From: Mucilaginibacter aquariorum | GTDB lineage: Bacteria > Bacteroidota > Bacteroidia > Sphingobacteriales > Sphingobacteriaceae | Assembly (NCBI RefSeq): GCF_024498135.1 | Contig: NZ_JANHOH010000002.1 | Location: 248,001-312,000 of the forward strand | Reading direction: 5' to 3' | Length of the DNA stretch: 64,000 bases | Shown here: positions 33,709-42,014 of the stretch, piece by piece | Layout: every line of letters starts with the position of its first letter | Numbering within the stretch: the stretch's first letter is position 1 | Position numbers and translations under genes: made by a program | Notes under the pieces: generated by a model | What the model saw: the letters and a program-made list of their open reading frames with translations, nothing else | What the model was told of the DNA's origin: nothing | Database searches by the model: none

Positions 33709-34572
33709 ATGAAAACGATCCTGGTTTTAACCGATTTTTCACGGAACGCGGCACACGCAGGCCGTTCCGCTGCCTGGCTGGCTGAAAAAACACATGCCGG
33801 CCTGTTACTCTGGAATTGCTCACCCAAAGTACCGGTGATGCCGGCCTACCTTGGGGGCGTCGCTGTAGCCGAAGTAATGGCCGGAACCGAGGAAGGCCAG
33901 GACCTGCTTGACGAGGCGGTGCGGGACCTGGAAGACTACATCAGCAGCACTGACGGTGCCTATAAGCCGCGCTTAGCCACCAGCTATCATGAAGGCAGCC
34001 TGGAGCAAGAACTTCAGCAGCAATTAGCAATAGATGCGGTCGAAATGATCGTGATCGGTTCCGCAGCATCGAACTGCAGCGCCGATCATATCTTTAAGGG
34101 CAGCGACACCTTCAAAATTTTGGAGGCGGCAACATGTCCGGTCCTGGTCGTGCCGCCGAGGGCTGGGCTCGACCAACTCGAAAAAGTCGTGTTCGCGACA
34201 GATTACGAACAAGAGGATCTCCAGGTGCTTAAGCAAATGCAGCAGTTATTTGGCGTGTTCGATCCGGTTATAGAGATAGTCCACGTTACGCTGAACGGTG
34301 ACAAAGATGAGGCCGTAATCGCTAAAGAAGCCCAGTTCCTTGAACAATTAGGCAAAATAAATAGGCAGTTTAGTTACAAGGAGATCAGAGGTAAAGAGGT
34401 TACCGGCCGTCTGAACCGCATCAGTAAACAAACCGGTGCGGATCTGCTGGCGATGACCCATCACCAATACGCCTTATTCAAACGGCTGATGACCGACAGC
34501 GAGGCCAAAAAGGAATTGGCGCATCAAAAGATACCCTTGTTGTTTTTTCCCATTAATCTGAAAAGATCATGA
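33709..34572 (+). CDS. Tandem-domain universal stress protein
   Basis: A 287-residue two-domain USP (MKTILVLTDFSRNAAHAGRS). The domain-1 loop VIGSAASNCSADHIFKGSDTF is degenerate relative to the ATP site. Domain 2 (EKVVFATDYEQEDLQVL) ends DLLAMTHHQYALFKRLM...IPLLFFP. Its stop overlaps the ATG of the AAA kinase, and an APH-like kinase follows. The order USP - AAA kinase - APH recalls Rv2004c (APH plus AAA kinase) beside the USP gene Rv2005c. Confidence 0.92.
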   Translation: MKTILVLTDFSRNAAHAGRSAAWLAEKTHAGLLLWNCSPKVPVMPAYLGGVAVAEVMAGTEEGQDLLDEAVRDLEDYISSTDGAYKPRLATSYHEGSLEQELQQQLAIDAVEMIVIGSAASNCSADHIFKGSDTFKILEAATCPVLVVPPRAGLDQLEKVVFATDYEQEDLQVLKQMQQLFGVFDPVIEIVHVTLNGDKDEAVIAKEAQFLEQLGKINRQFSYKEIRGKEVTGRLNRISKQTGADLLAMTHHQYALFKRLMTDSEAKKELAHQKIPLLFFPINLKRS

Positions 34573-35078
34573 TCGTCATTGTTTGCGGTCTTCCAGGTAC
34601 CGGCAAAACTTTTTTTGCCAGTGCGTTAGCGTCAAGGTTAAACGCCCGGCTGATAAGCAGCGATGTGGTGCGCACCAATTTGAAGCGCAGGGGTAAATAC
34701 GACGAAGACAATAAGAATGCCGTTTACGCAGCAATGCTGCTAATACTTGCTGAGGCGCTGCAAGACCACGACAGCGTGGTCCTTGATGCTACTTTTTACA
34801 AATCGGCTATCCGTGATCTTTTTACCGCTAAAGCCAGACAATACGGCGAACCTTTTTACTTTATTCAGCTATTGGCCAGCGGGAAGACCATAAAGGAACG
34901 GATGAAACAAAAAAGACGCGACAGCGAAGCGGACTTTGACGTTTACCTTAAGATTAAGGCCGCTTTCGAACCGCTGACGGAGCGTCATCTTGATCTCAAT
35001 TCAGAAGAGGAACAACTGCAAGCAATGCTTTCACAAGCGCTTTCATTTATCAGGCAAACGTATCATGAAATCCGCTGA
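34569..35078 (+). CDS. AAA-type small-molecule kinase (P-loop)
   Basis: A 169-residue P-loop kinase of the AAA_33/zeta-toxin-like group: Walker A GLPGTGKTF (about 7-15), ISSDVVRTNLKRRG, VVLDATFYKSAIRD as Walker B-like and RMKQKRRDSEADFD as a lid with arginines. It should phosphorylate a small molecule. In M. tuberculosis Rv2004c and many proteobacteria this module is the C-terminal half of a fusion with the APH-like kinase encoded next here; in this genome the two are separate and overlap by 14 bases. Confidence 0.88.
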   Translation: MIVIVCGLPGTGKTFFASALASRLNARLISSDVVRTNLKRRGKYDEDNKNAVYAAMLLILAEALQDHDSVVLDATFYKSAIRDLFTAKARQYGEPFYFIQLLASGKTIKERMKQKRRDSEADFDVYLKIKAAFEPLTERHLDLNSEEEQLQAMLSQALSFIRQTYHEIR

Positions 35079-36084
35079 GATCCAAGTATTAGCTGCAGAC
35101 CTGGAAGACCGGCAACAGACGGATCGCGCCCGGCTTATTGAAACGCATATATCCTGGGTGATACTTATCGGCGATTTTGCCTACAAGATAAAAAAGCCGG
35201 TGCGCTTTTCATTCCTGGATTTCTCTACCTGCAAGCGACGCAAATTTTTCTGCGAGCGGGAACTTTTTCTGAACAGCCGGCTGGCGCCGCAGATGTATCT
35301 GGGCGTATTTCCTATTTACGCGTCCAGGAAGCATTTATCGTTAACAAACAACAATGGCAGGATCGTCGATTATGCGGTCAGGATGCAGCGAATGGACACG
35401 GCCAAAGAAATGGGAAAACTGCTGGCCGCCGGAAAAGTCGGTCAAAAACAGATCGTCACACTAGCCGCCAAACTTGCCGCTTTCCATCGCAGTGCGAAAG
35501 TAGTTCAACGGCATGTCGACCTAAGAGCATTGCATAAGCGGTGGGCTGAATTGCTGACCGTCCAAAGCCTGACAAAAAAACGCTTAGGCGAAGGTTGCGC
35601 GGCTATACTGCAGAAAGCTGTTGAATACGGGAAACGCTACTTAAAATTCAACAGCGCCATCATTAGCGAACGCTATAAGAGTGGTGCTGTTCGCGACCTT
35701 CATGGTGATCTGCATGCAGGGAATATTTTTCTTTATGAGGAGCCCGTTATCTTTGACTGCATTGAATTTAATAATGATCTGCGCCAGGTAGACATGCTGG
35801 ATGAGCTGGCATTCCTCCAGATGGACATGGAAAGTTACGGCGAGTTGGAACTTAGCAAATTGCTTTTTGAAGAATATAGCAAGCTTATGGGCCTGGCGAC
35901 CACAACGGCACCCAAAGGTCTTTATCAGTATTATAAGATTTACCGCGCAGCGGTTCGGGCGAAAGTTCAGATAATACAGTCCGGAAGCGCGTCTGACAAG
36001 GCGATGAGCTTAGTATTTGCCAACCGGTATCTCAAATTGTTGGAAACTTATATTTCATTACCTCCCTTTGATCCGATGGTATAG
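35065..36084 (+). CDS. APH-like kinase (Rv2004c N-terminal type)
   Basis: A 339-residue protein of the aminoglycoside-phosphotransferase-like fold, starting at ATG 35065 inside the end of the AAA kinase gene. The family N-terminus IETHISWVILIGDFAYKIKKPVRF (lysine of the ATP site) and the catalytic loop DLHGDLHAGNIFLYEEPVIFDCIEFN (Asp/Asn plus metal-binding Asp) are intact. Despite the fold, these proteins are not known antibiotic-resistance enzymes; the substrate is unknown. The 3' end overlaps the convergent YdjM-like gene by 27 bases. Confidence 0.88.
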   Translation: MKSAEIQVLAADLEDRQQTDRARLIETHISWVILIGDFAYKIKKPVRFSFLDFSTCKRRKFFCERELFLNSRLAPQMYLGVFPIYASRKHLSLTNNNGRIVDYAVRMQRMDTAKEMGKLLAAGKVGQKQIVTLAAKLAAFHRSAKVVQRHVDLRALHKRWAELLTVQSLTKKRLGEGCAAILQKAVEYGKRYLKFNSAIISERYKSGAVRDLHGDLHAGNIFLYEEPVIFDCIEFNNDLRQVDMLDELAFLQMDMESYGELELSKLLFEEYSKLMGLATTTAPKGLYQYYKIYRAAVRAKVQIIQSGSASDKAMSLVFANRYLKLLETYISLPPFDPMV

Positions 36085-37068
36085 GGAGCGGATCGCCGCT
36101 CCGTTCCAGCCCGCCAGCCTGCCCCTTTGAACCGTCAACCTGTTTAGACTCGGGTGGTCCGGAAAGTAGTAGAACGCAAATCCCGCGGTCGGATCCTGCC
36201 AGCCGATGATCTGGCCGAAGCGCAGATCATTAAATACCAGGGTATCGCTGTGTATCTCTGCCGTATAGAACTTTTGTGAAAAACGTATGAGCTGCTGAAC
36301 GCCGGCCGGATCTTTAGCCTTTGCCAGCAAATAAGCGTTGCGGGGGAAATAGTGCAGCGAAAGTTGCCCTTGCCGGTCGAAGACCGAGTGATACGTCACG
36401 TAATAGCCGCTGTCTGAGCCGGCAACAATGTACCATAACCAATTTTGCAACGGTGCAGGGGTGCTGAGGTACTGGGAATAATTGATCTTTTGCCGATGAA
36501 GCAGTTCCGTGACCCTGCTGTCGACCACTCGCTTATGCACGCCGCAGTAAAACAGGTAAAGAACTGCCATACCCAAACCCAGCAATTCGCGGTTCCTCCG
36601 CCGGCTGAGATCATTTTTGGCAAAGAGCAACACCACACAAGCGCTCAAAGGCCAGATCGACAGGAAGGGATCCGCAACATAAACGATATTGAATGCGATG
36701 CGCGTTGAGTCGAAAGGTTCCCACCAACCGGTGCCATAGTTGTTAAAAGCATCCAGCACATCATGCAGCAGAATGGCGATCCAGAAAAACACTAACCATC
36801 TTTGCCAGCTCCATCCTGCCGGCTTGTTTTGACGTGAGGCTAAAGCGGCCAGCAGAACGGCCACTAATGCACTGATCATAAAAGAATGAGTGATACCACG
36901 ATGGGCAAGCAGTGCGGCAGGAGTCGGAAGCCATACCGCCGTGACTACATCAATATCCGGCAGGCTATGAACGACGGCTCCCCAGGCCATTGCCCGCTTG
37001 CCGATAATCCGACCGGCAAAGACCTCGCCTAAGCAGGCACCGATCCCCAGATGTGTTACAATGTCCAT
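36058..37068 (-). CDS. YdjM-family membrane-bound metal-dependent hydrolase
   Basis: A 336-residue membrane protein starting at ATG 37068 (MDIVTHLGIGACLGE). The family pattern is clear: an N-terminal THLGIG histidine, SLPDIDVV, HRGITHSF and LLHDVLDAFNNYGTGWWEPF, which together should bind metal at the membrane. A long C-terminal region (about 190-336) is less conserved. E. coli YdjM is a LexA-regulated member of unknown substrate. The frame opens 51 bases further upstream, but a -7 element at 37083-37076 argues for this start. Confidence 0.85.
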   Translation of the reverse strand: MDIVTHLGIGACLGEVFAGRIIGKRAMAWGAVVHSLPDIDVVTAVWLPTPAALLAHRGITHSFMISALVAVLLAALASRQNKPAGWSWQRWLVFFWIAILLHDVLDAFNNYGTGWWEPFDSTRIAFNIVYVADPFLSIWPLSACVVLLFAKNDLSRRRNRELLGLGMAVLYLFYCGVHKRVVDSRVTELLHRQKINYSQYLSTPAPLQNWLWYIVAGSDSGYYVTYHSVFDRQGQLSLHYFPRNAYLLAKAKDPAGVQQLIRFSQKFYTAEIHSDTLVFNDLRFGQIIGWQDPTAGFAFYYFPDHPSLNRLTVQRGRLAGWNGAAIRSLYHRIKGR

Positions 37069-37075
37069 GAGAAGT

Positions 37076-37171
37076 GCAAGATAACCCTGGCTTTGCCTGT
37101 TGTCACTGACGAAAAGCAATCAGTGGCATGACCTTTATCATGTTCGTTCTCCATAACATTCAAGAGCTTAG
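37076..37171. promoter_or_regulatory. Divergent box promoter, YdjM-like and USP 37194 genes
   Basis: Two boxes serve both directions: TGACGAAAAGCA (37107-37118, one mismatch) and TGACCTTTATCA (37129-37140, perfect). Weak -7 elements lie 33 bp from each proximal centre: TATCTTGC reading 37083 to 37076 and GAGCTTAG at 37164-37171. The in-frame ATG at 37128 overlaps the perfect box, so the USP should start at 37194. Confidence 0.68.
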
Positions 37172-37193
37172 GTCAATAATCGATTTCTTCGTT

Positions 37194-38051
37194 ATGAAAA
37201 ATGTTTTGGTACTGACCGATTTCAAGGCGGCAGCTAAATGTGCTGCAGAGCAGGCTTTGACCATCGCTGCACAAATAAATGCCGAGATCTGGTTGGTCAA
37301 CGTTTATCCCATCACGCCATATTTGCCGCCCGTAGGTTCGGCGGTACTGCCGGAAACGACCGCGGTACAAAAGCGGCGTGATAGTCTGCTGAAATTGAAC
37401 CGGGAGGTGCGGCGGCTGGAACGTATAAAGCTGCCCGGTCAAAAACCAACTATTCGCCCGGTCGCTTTGGAAGGGCAGCTTGCCGACCGGGTAGCCGAAT
37501 TTGCCCACCGGAAAAAGAGCCGCCTGATCGCAATGGGAGCGTCGAAAAAATCCTATGGCGATCCGCTGTTCAGCGGAGATGTCAAAGCGGTGTTACATCA
37601 TGTAGGCTGCCCGGTACTAGCGACGCCAGTGAACGCCAATTATTTAAATATAAGTCATATTCTTTTTGCCACCGATCTGGCCACTGCCGATGAGCCCGTG
37701 ATCGGCGAACTCCTCGACCTTACCGCCCGCCTGAAAGGGCAGCTGACGATCGGGCATGTCTCGCCAAAGGTCCTCATTCCTGATTTTGCGGAACAAGAAC
37801 GCGTTGCTGCCTTTAGCCAAAAGATCAAAAGCTTATATCCGGCGGTCCGGCATGCCAATGTGAGGGCATCCAAAGTGGTCGAGGGGCTGGAAATGCTGGA
37901 GCAGGAAAAGCAAGTGGACATTCTTGCCTTACGTTACCGCAAGCATCCTTTTTGGTATCATCTTTTTCATGAGAACCCGCTGAAGGAGCTGCTTAGCAGC
38001 GGTCGTCTGGCATTACTGATCTTTCCGGATAAAACATTACGAAATGAGTAA
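37194..38051 (+). CDS. Tandem-domain universal stress protein
   Basis: A 285-residue two-domain USP (MKNVLVLTDFKAAAKCAAEQA). The domain-1 loop MGASKKSYGDPLFSGDVKAVL keeps the glycine frame only loosely. Domain 2 (HILFATDLATADEPVIGEL) ends with ALRYRKHPFWYHLFHEN...LALLIFP. It overlaps the phosphatidate cytidylyltransferase gene by 8 bases, so the USP and two phospholipid enzymes form one operon. Confidence 0.91.
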   Translation: MKNVLVLTDFKAAAKCAAEQALTIAAQINAEIWLVNVYPITPYLPPVGSAVLPETTAVQKRRDSLLKLNREVRRLERIKLPGQKPTIRPVALEGQLADRVAEFAHRKKSRLIAMGASKKSYGDPLFSGDVKAVLHHVGCPVLATPVNANYLNISHILFATDLATADEPVIGELLDLTARLKGQLTIGHVSPKVLIPDFAEQERVAAFSQKIKSLYPAVRHANVRASKVVEGLEMLEQEKQVDILALRYRKHPFWYHLFHENPLKELLSSGRLALLIFPDKTLRNE

Positions 38052-38865
38052 TTTCAAAAAACGCCTGATAACAGGGGCCGGGCTGCTCGTCGTCGTCATG
38101 GGCGGCATCTGGCTCGGGCCATTGGGGTTCACCGGCTTATTATTAGCGATCAACTTTTTGAGCCTGCGGGAGTTTTACCGGTTATTGAAGACACCCGGCT
38201 CCAAGCCAGCTAACGGAGCAGCATTTCTGCTATCCGGCTGTATGATCGTTACCACCTTCTTCGTCAGCAGCGGCATGGGCGGCTGGCCGTGGTTCTTGCT
38301 TAATTTGCCGGTCGGCTTCGGTATTTTCGTCGCAGCACTTTACCGGCGAAGCACCAGGCCTTTTCCAGCCCTGGCGATCAGTTATTTAGGGATCATCTGC
38401 ATTTGCATTCCGGTGTGTTGTTTTCTTGTACTGGCCTTTCTGCCCGGCCATACCTATGATTATCAGCCTAAAGTTCCTTTAAGTATTTTTCTGTTGCTTT
38501 GGGCCAATGATAGCGGGGCTTACCTTAGCGGCAAGGCATTCGGAAAACACCCCTTGTTTCATCGCATATCACCGAATAAGACCTGGGAAGGTAGTTTTGG
38601 CGGAGCAACAGCGTGTTTATTAATGAGCGGCCTGCTGTCCAGTAGCGATCTACCGTTAACCCTGATACAGTGGCTGCTATTGGCTACGATCATTATCATC
38701 ACCGGGACCTATGGTGACCTGGTCAAATCGCTGCTGAAACGCAGCCTGAAGGTAAAGGATTCCGGTACCATACTTCCGGGACATGGTGGTATGCTGGACA
38801 GATTTGACAGCTTGTATGGCTCAGCGCCATTTGTACTGATATACCTCATCATTATTTGGCGATGA
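38044..38865 (+). CDS. cdsA: Phosphatidate cytidylyltransferase
   Basis: A 273-residue integral membrane enzyme making CDP-diacylglycerol from phosphatidate and CTP. About seven membrane helices precede the C-terminal CTP_transf_1 signature (SLLKRSLKVKDSGTILPGHGGMLDRFDS, read as overlapping parts from residue 230), with the catalytic GHGGxxDRxDS intact. It is probably an extra copy, since the gene is usually elsewhere near essential lipid genes. It is co-transcribed with a USP and a CDP-alcohol phosphatidyltransferase. Confidence 0.92.
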   Translation: MSNFKKRLITGAGLLVVVMGGIWLGPLGFTGLLLAINFLSLREFYRLLKTPGSKPANGAAFLLSGCMIVTTFFVSSGMGGWPWFLLNLPVGFGIFVAALYRRSTRPFPALAISYLGIICICIPVCCFLVLAFLPGHTYDYQPKVPLSIFLLLWANDSGAYLSGKAFGKHPLFHRISPNKTWEGSFGGATACLLMSGLLSSSDLPLTLIQWLLLATIIIITGTYGDLVKSLLKRSLKVKDSGTILPGHGGMLDRFDSLYGSAPFVLIYLIIIWR

Positions 38866-39284
38866 CTAAGATAAGCTACCGATTGATCAATGTGATCACG
38901 TTCTACCGGTTGGCGGCTGCGCCGCTTTTGGTCGTATTATTATTATACCAGCAATTTCATATTTTCAAATGGTTGCTGGCGGTCAGTTTCTTTACCGATG
39001 CCATCGATGGCTGGCTGGCACGGACATTCAGGACAGTGAGCCTGATGGGTGCAAGGATAGATTCGATCGCCGATGACCTTACCGTAACAGCAGCAATTTT
39101 AGGCATGGTCCTTTATCATCATGCATTCTTACGGAGCGAATGGCCGCTCATAGCCATCCTTTTGCTATTCTATCTGATCCAAAATAGTATCGCCCTGATC
39201 CGTTTTCGCAAACTGACCAGTTTCCATACTTATCTGGCAAAGGCAGCCGCTGTTCTTCAAGGCGTGTTTTTTATTGTATTCTAG
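38862..39284 (+). CDS. CDP-alcohol phosphatidyltransferase-family protein
   Basis: A 140-residue membrane protein with the complete family motif D-x2-DG-x2-AR-x8-G-x3-D-x3-D (FTDAIDGWLAR through GARIDSIADD, about 45-73). At this length it is shorter than PgsA or PssA and has about four helices, so it may be a minimal or truncated member. ATG 38862 overlaps the cdsA stop; a TTG at 38856 is less likely. CDP-diacylglycerol from the preceding enzyme is the expected substrate; the acceptor alcohol is unknown. Confidence 0.85.
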   Translation: MTKISYRLINVITFYRLAAAPLLVVLLLYQQFHIFKWLLAVSFFTDAIDGWLARTFRTVSLMGARIDSIADDLTVTAAILGMVLYHHAFLRSEWPLIAILLLFYLIQNSIALIRFRKLTSFHTYLAKAAAVLQGVFFIVF

Positions 39285-39427
39285 GACCGAGCCGCTGATG
39301 TACCTGTTCTATATTGCGATCACAGTCACTCTGCTTGATCTGGCTGAAGAGATCATACTGGTCGCGATTCTCCCGAAATGGGAAGCAGATGTTAAGGGGC
39401 TTTACTGGGTCATCCGTCGGCACTGAC

Positions 39428-39649
39428 TCACTCGTTTTCCAGGATCTTTTTGCGCTCACGATACTCTTCTTTCGTGATTTCACCGGAGGCAAAGCGCTTT
39501 TTCAAAATATCCAGCGGGGATTCCCTTCGTTTACGCTGTCCCGGAATATCGTACGGCGTGGCAAATATCCAGATCAATACACAGATCCAAAGGAACCACC
39601 AGATCAGGTGCATCCCCCAGTAATAGTAGCTTTCAAAAAAATGTTTCAT
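39428..39649 (-). CDS. Small SHOCT-domain membrane protein
   Basis: A 73-residue protein with an N-terminal aromatic membrane helix (about 10-33) and a C-terminal SHOCT motif (DILKKRFASGEITKEEYRERK, read from residue 47). Proteins of this layout oligomerise at the membrane; function unknown. It is 16 bases downstream of a USP gene and probably the last gene of that operon. The gap 39285-39427 holds no feature I can support. Confidence 0.82.
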   Translation of the reverse strand: MKHFFESYYYWGMHLIWWFLWICVLIWIFATPYDIPGQRKRRESPLDILKKRFASGEITKEEYRERKKILENE

Positions 39650-39665
39650 GGCTAAAGCGATTAGT

Positions 39666-40505
39666 CTAATTATAATCAGGCGGAAAAACGATCACAGCTA
39701 ACCGGCGCTGTGCAATGGCCGCCTTGGATTCACTATGCCCGAATAGGCTGGATAGAAACGAATGATGCTGATGGCTAAGTGCCAAAAGGTCTGCTTGATG
39801 TTCCGTGCAATATTGCTGCAGGGCTAAATGGACCGCTTCTCCGAAGACCTGTATATAGGTAAGTCCTCGATGCACCAGGAATTTCCGGAAGGCTATTTCC
39901 GAACCGATCTCTGTCACCACCTCACCAGAACGCAAGACGTGTACGATCTCTAGTTCGAAATGAAGGTTTTTTGCCAGGTCCAGTAAAAAATCCACAGCAG
40001 GCATGTCAATGAAGCTGAAATCCGTGGCAAAGACGACCTTTTTTGGAAGGTCCCAATCCGCTGCCCCTGGGATCACCCAAACAGGTTTATGCGATCTGCG
40101 GATCACCGCCGCGGTGTCACTTCCTGTCAATAAATGGTCTAGCGCACCGCCGGTTCTACCACCCATGACCACCATATGCACTTCTCCGTCCGAAGTGAGG
40201 TCGCGAACATTTTCAGCCAGGCTGCCGTCGCCGGTTTTACAGTCAATATGGGTTTGACAACCTTCGATCTGAGCGCCTAGCTTGTTCAGCCGGTGTGCTT
40301 CCTTTTTCAACTGTTCCAGGCTGTCCTGAAACAACATGTCGGCGGTGATCAGCGGTCCTTCCATATTACCTAATACCATGGGTATATAGGTGAAGGTGTG
40401 ATATAAGATCACGTCGGTGGATAAGCAGGCTGATAGCCGCAGCGCGGCAGCTTCAGCATGGGCGGCGTTGGCCGAAAAATCTGTAAGTATCAAAAGTTTT
40501 TTCAT
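39666..40505 (-). CDS. Tandem-domain universal stress protein
   Basis: A 279-residue two-domain USP starting at ATG 40505 (MKKLLILTDFSANAAHAEAA). Domain 1 has MGGRTGGALDHLLTGSDTAAVI, a glycine-rich ATP-type loop. Domain 2 (KVVFATDFSFIDMPAV) ends DLLALSHQHHSFLSSLFGHS...AVIVFP. The longer in-frame start lies inside the upstream small gene, so the internal ATG with the family N-terminus is preferred. It is the second gene of a small protein - USP - SHOCT operon. Confidence 0.91.
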   Translation of the reverse strand: MKKLLILTDFSANAAHAEAAALRLSACLSTDVILYHTFTYIPMVLGNMEGPLITADMLFQDSLEQLKKEAHRLNKLGAQIEGCQTHIDCKTGDGSLAENVRDLTSDGEVHMVVMGGRTGGALDHLLTGSDTAAVIRRSHKPVWVIPGAADWDLPKKVVFATDFSFIDMPAVDFLLDLAKNLHFELEIVHVLRSGEVVTEIGSEIAFRKFLVHRGLTYIQVFGEAVHLALQQYCTEHQADLLALSHQHHSFLSSLFGHSESKAAIAQRRLAVIVFPPDYN

Positions 40506-40663
40506 TTCTTTTTTTTGATTAAGGTATGCCATAACTTCAGCGCCTCAGCTTGTAACGCTCTCATCCTTTCCATTCGCCGTGCCTGCTCGTCTTTTTCGCT
40601 GAGCGGACGTTGCGTTTTTAGCTGTCGTTCTGAATTACCCATCCCGTTTATGCGATCTTTCAT
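40502..40663 (-). CDS. Small highly charged protein heading a USP operon
   Basis: A 53-residue, lysine/arginine-rich, probably helical protein (MKDRINGMGNSERQLKTQRP...). I do not recognise a family. Start ATG 40663 coincides with the predicted transcription start of the promoter at 40667-40784, suggesting a leaderless mRNA. Its stop overlaps the USP start by four bases. The charged helical make-up would suit a nucleic-acid or ribosome-binding factor, but that is a guess. Confidence 0.68.
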   Translation of the reverse strand: MKDRINGMGNSERQLKTQRPLSEKDEQARRMERMRALQAEALKLWHTLIKKKK

Positions 40664-40666
40664 ATG

Positions 40667-40784
40667 TAAATGTAGACCGCATTTTCTTCCCGATATATGA
40701 CCTGGCCCATGGCTCAGGCTGATGTAGATCACGGCTGCAGGTGACGGGCATCTTAGCCGGAATTACCCTTGCAGGCTAACTTTG
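40667..40784. promoter_or_regulatory. Three-box divergent promoter, small protein/USP operon and hsp20
   Basis: Boxes at exact 22-bp steps: TGACCTGGCCCA (40698-40709, one mismatch), TGATGTAGATCA (40720-40731, perfect, shared) and TGACGGGCATCT (40742-40753, one mismatch). The leftward -7 TACATTTA reads 40674 to 40667; the rightward -7 TAACTTTG (40777-40784) is a perfect consensus. Both are 33 bp from their proximal box. Confidence 0.85.
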
Positions 40785-40815
40785 GCTAAGTTTTCACCAT
40801 TAATCATTTATTATC

Positions 40816-41256
40816 ATGAAAAATCAAAGTTTAGCAAAGTTCGAAGAAAGAATCCCTGCCGTATTCGAAGACTTTTTCAGGCCTTGGGGCGATCTGTTTG
40901 ACGGTCGTTTTTTTAAACGCGCGATCAACGTTCCTGCAGTCAACATCATTGAAAATAAAGATCACTATCAGCTTTCACTTTCCGCACCGGGATTGAAGAA
41001 GGATGATTTCAAAGTTGACCTGGATGATGATGTGCTGACGATCAGCAGTGAAAAAGAGGACAGCAAAGAAGAAAAGGACGGAAAATTCACCCGCCAGGAG
41101 TATAACTATTCTTCGTTCAGCAGAAGCTTTACACTCCCTGACGGCGCTGATAAGGAAAAGCTCACCGCCAAATATGAAGATGGCGTATTAAAGATCAATA
41201 TTCCGCGTAATGGAAAGGTTAAAAGTCCTTCAGCGAAAAAGATCGCTGTAAATTAA
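40816..41256 (+). CDS. Hsp20-family small heat-shock protein
   Basis: A 146-residue alpha-crystallin-type chaperone. The N-terminal arm has FEDFFRPWGDLFDG; the ACD domain spans about 38-130 with the conserved SLSAPGLKKDDFKVDLDDDVLTISSE and the YEDGVLKINIPRNG C-terminal strand motif. The tail SPSAKKIAVN contains an IAV sequence like the IxI anchor. It holds unfolded proteins in a refoldable state without ATP. HspX, the M. tuberculosis counterpart in function, is the best-known member of the DosR regulon. The promoter here has the best -7 in the island. Confidence 0.95.
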   Translation: MKNQSLAKFEERIPAVFEDFFRPWGDLFDGRFFKRAINVPAVNIIENKDHYQLSLSAPGLKKDDFKVDLDDDVLTISSEKEDSKEEKDGKFTRQEYNYSSFSRSFTLPDGADKEKLTAKYEDGVLKINIPRNGKVKSPSAKKIAVN

Positions 41257-41279
41257 GCCTATTTTGATCCGGCTTACAG

Positions 41280-41299
41280 CCCCGCCCCAGGTGGCGGGG
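41280..41299 (+). terminator. Intrinsic terminator after hsp20
   Basis: A 7-bp GC stem (CCCCGCC / GGCGGGG) with a 6-base loop (CCAGGT), followed by TCCATTTCTTC, lies 24 bases after the hsp20 stop. Confidence 0.8.
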
Positions 41300-41433
41300 T
41301 CCATTTCTTCAAAGCCCATGGTTTATTAGATTCACTCAGCGGCCCTACGGAGGCGCTTGGCGGGTGAAAATAGCACCCAATAAGCATGTTTCTTTACATA
41401 CCGACAGGGACGTTCAACAACAGAGAGATCATT

Positions 41434-41955
41434 ATGGAAGCAAATATCAATATTTCCTGTCTTCGCCGATTACTCGATGAAGACGGTAGCCGTCTTATCA
41501 GCGGTGAGACCCAGCTCAAAACCAAACTTTTGGAATGGATCAATAAGGACAGTTCTTTGGCCTTTAAAAATTTGATGCATCAGTATTTGGATAAGGTCGA
41601 ACGTCATATCCAGGTGCTGGAAGGATTTTGTAACGAGGAGCAGCTTAATTCAATAAGCAGCGTCAACCGGGTCGTCAAGGCTTTGATCGAAGAAACGGAT
41701 GAAAAGTTAGCCAATTGTACTTGTCCCCAAGTAAGGGATGCCTGTTTGCTGTCCGGGATACAATCCATCAACCATTTTAAGATCAGCGCTTACGGAACGG
41801 CTGCTGCCTTTGCAGGTGCAACCGGTCTAAACACAGCCGAAGATTGGTTTTATGAGGCAGAGCAAGATGAACGACGTATTGACGAGTCACTTTCACATCT
41901 GGCCACTCATGAGATCAATAGGAAAGCACTTGCGCCGGTGATGCTAAACAAATAA
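41434..41955 (+). CDS. YciE/DUF892-like ferritin-like protein
   Basis: A 173-residue four-helix protein starting at ATG 41434 (MEANINISCLRR). The pattern of E..H..LE helices (KVERHIQVLEGF), the INHFKISAYGTAAAFA helix and the terminal EAEQDERRIDESLSHLA match the DUF892 family, structurally related to ferritins and linked to stress responses. Metal residues are partly conserved. The longer in-frame opening upstream is unlikely. No box promoter was found in 41300-41433, so this is one of the few island genes outside the shared design. Confidence 0.78.
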   Translation: MEANINISCLRRLLDEDGSRLISGETQLKTKLLEWINKDSSLAFKNLMHQYLDKVERHIQVLEGFCNEEQLNSISSVNRVVKALIEETDEKLANCTCPQVRDACLLSGIQSINHFKISAYGTAAAFAGATGLNTAEDWFYEAEQDERRIDESLSHLATHEINRKALAPVMLNK

Positions 41956-42014
41956 TGTCCTGGTAAGGCCAAGGCCATTAATTCTACTGGTACCTTTATT
42001 TTATTTAGATCGAT

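Noticed and set aside
39314-39655. Plus-strand frame opposite the SHOCT gene
   Set aside because: It has no domain pattern, while the minus strand encodes a clean membrane helix plus SHOCT motif in operon with a USP.
41300-41433. Box promoter for the YciE-like gene
   Set aside because: A weak -7-like TTTCTTTA exists, but no TGA-N6-TCA at the required distance; the gene is left outside the design.
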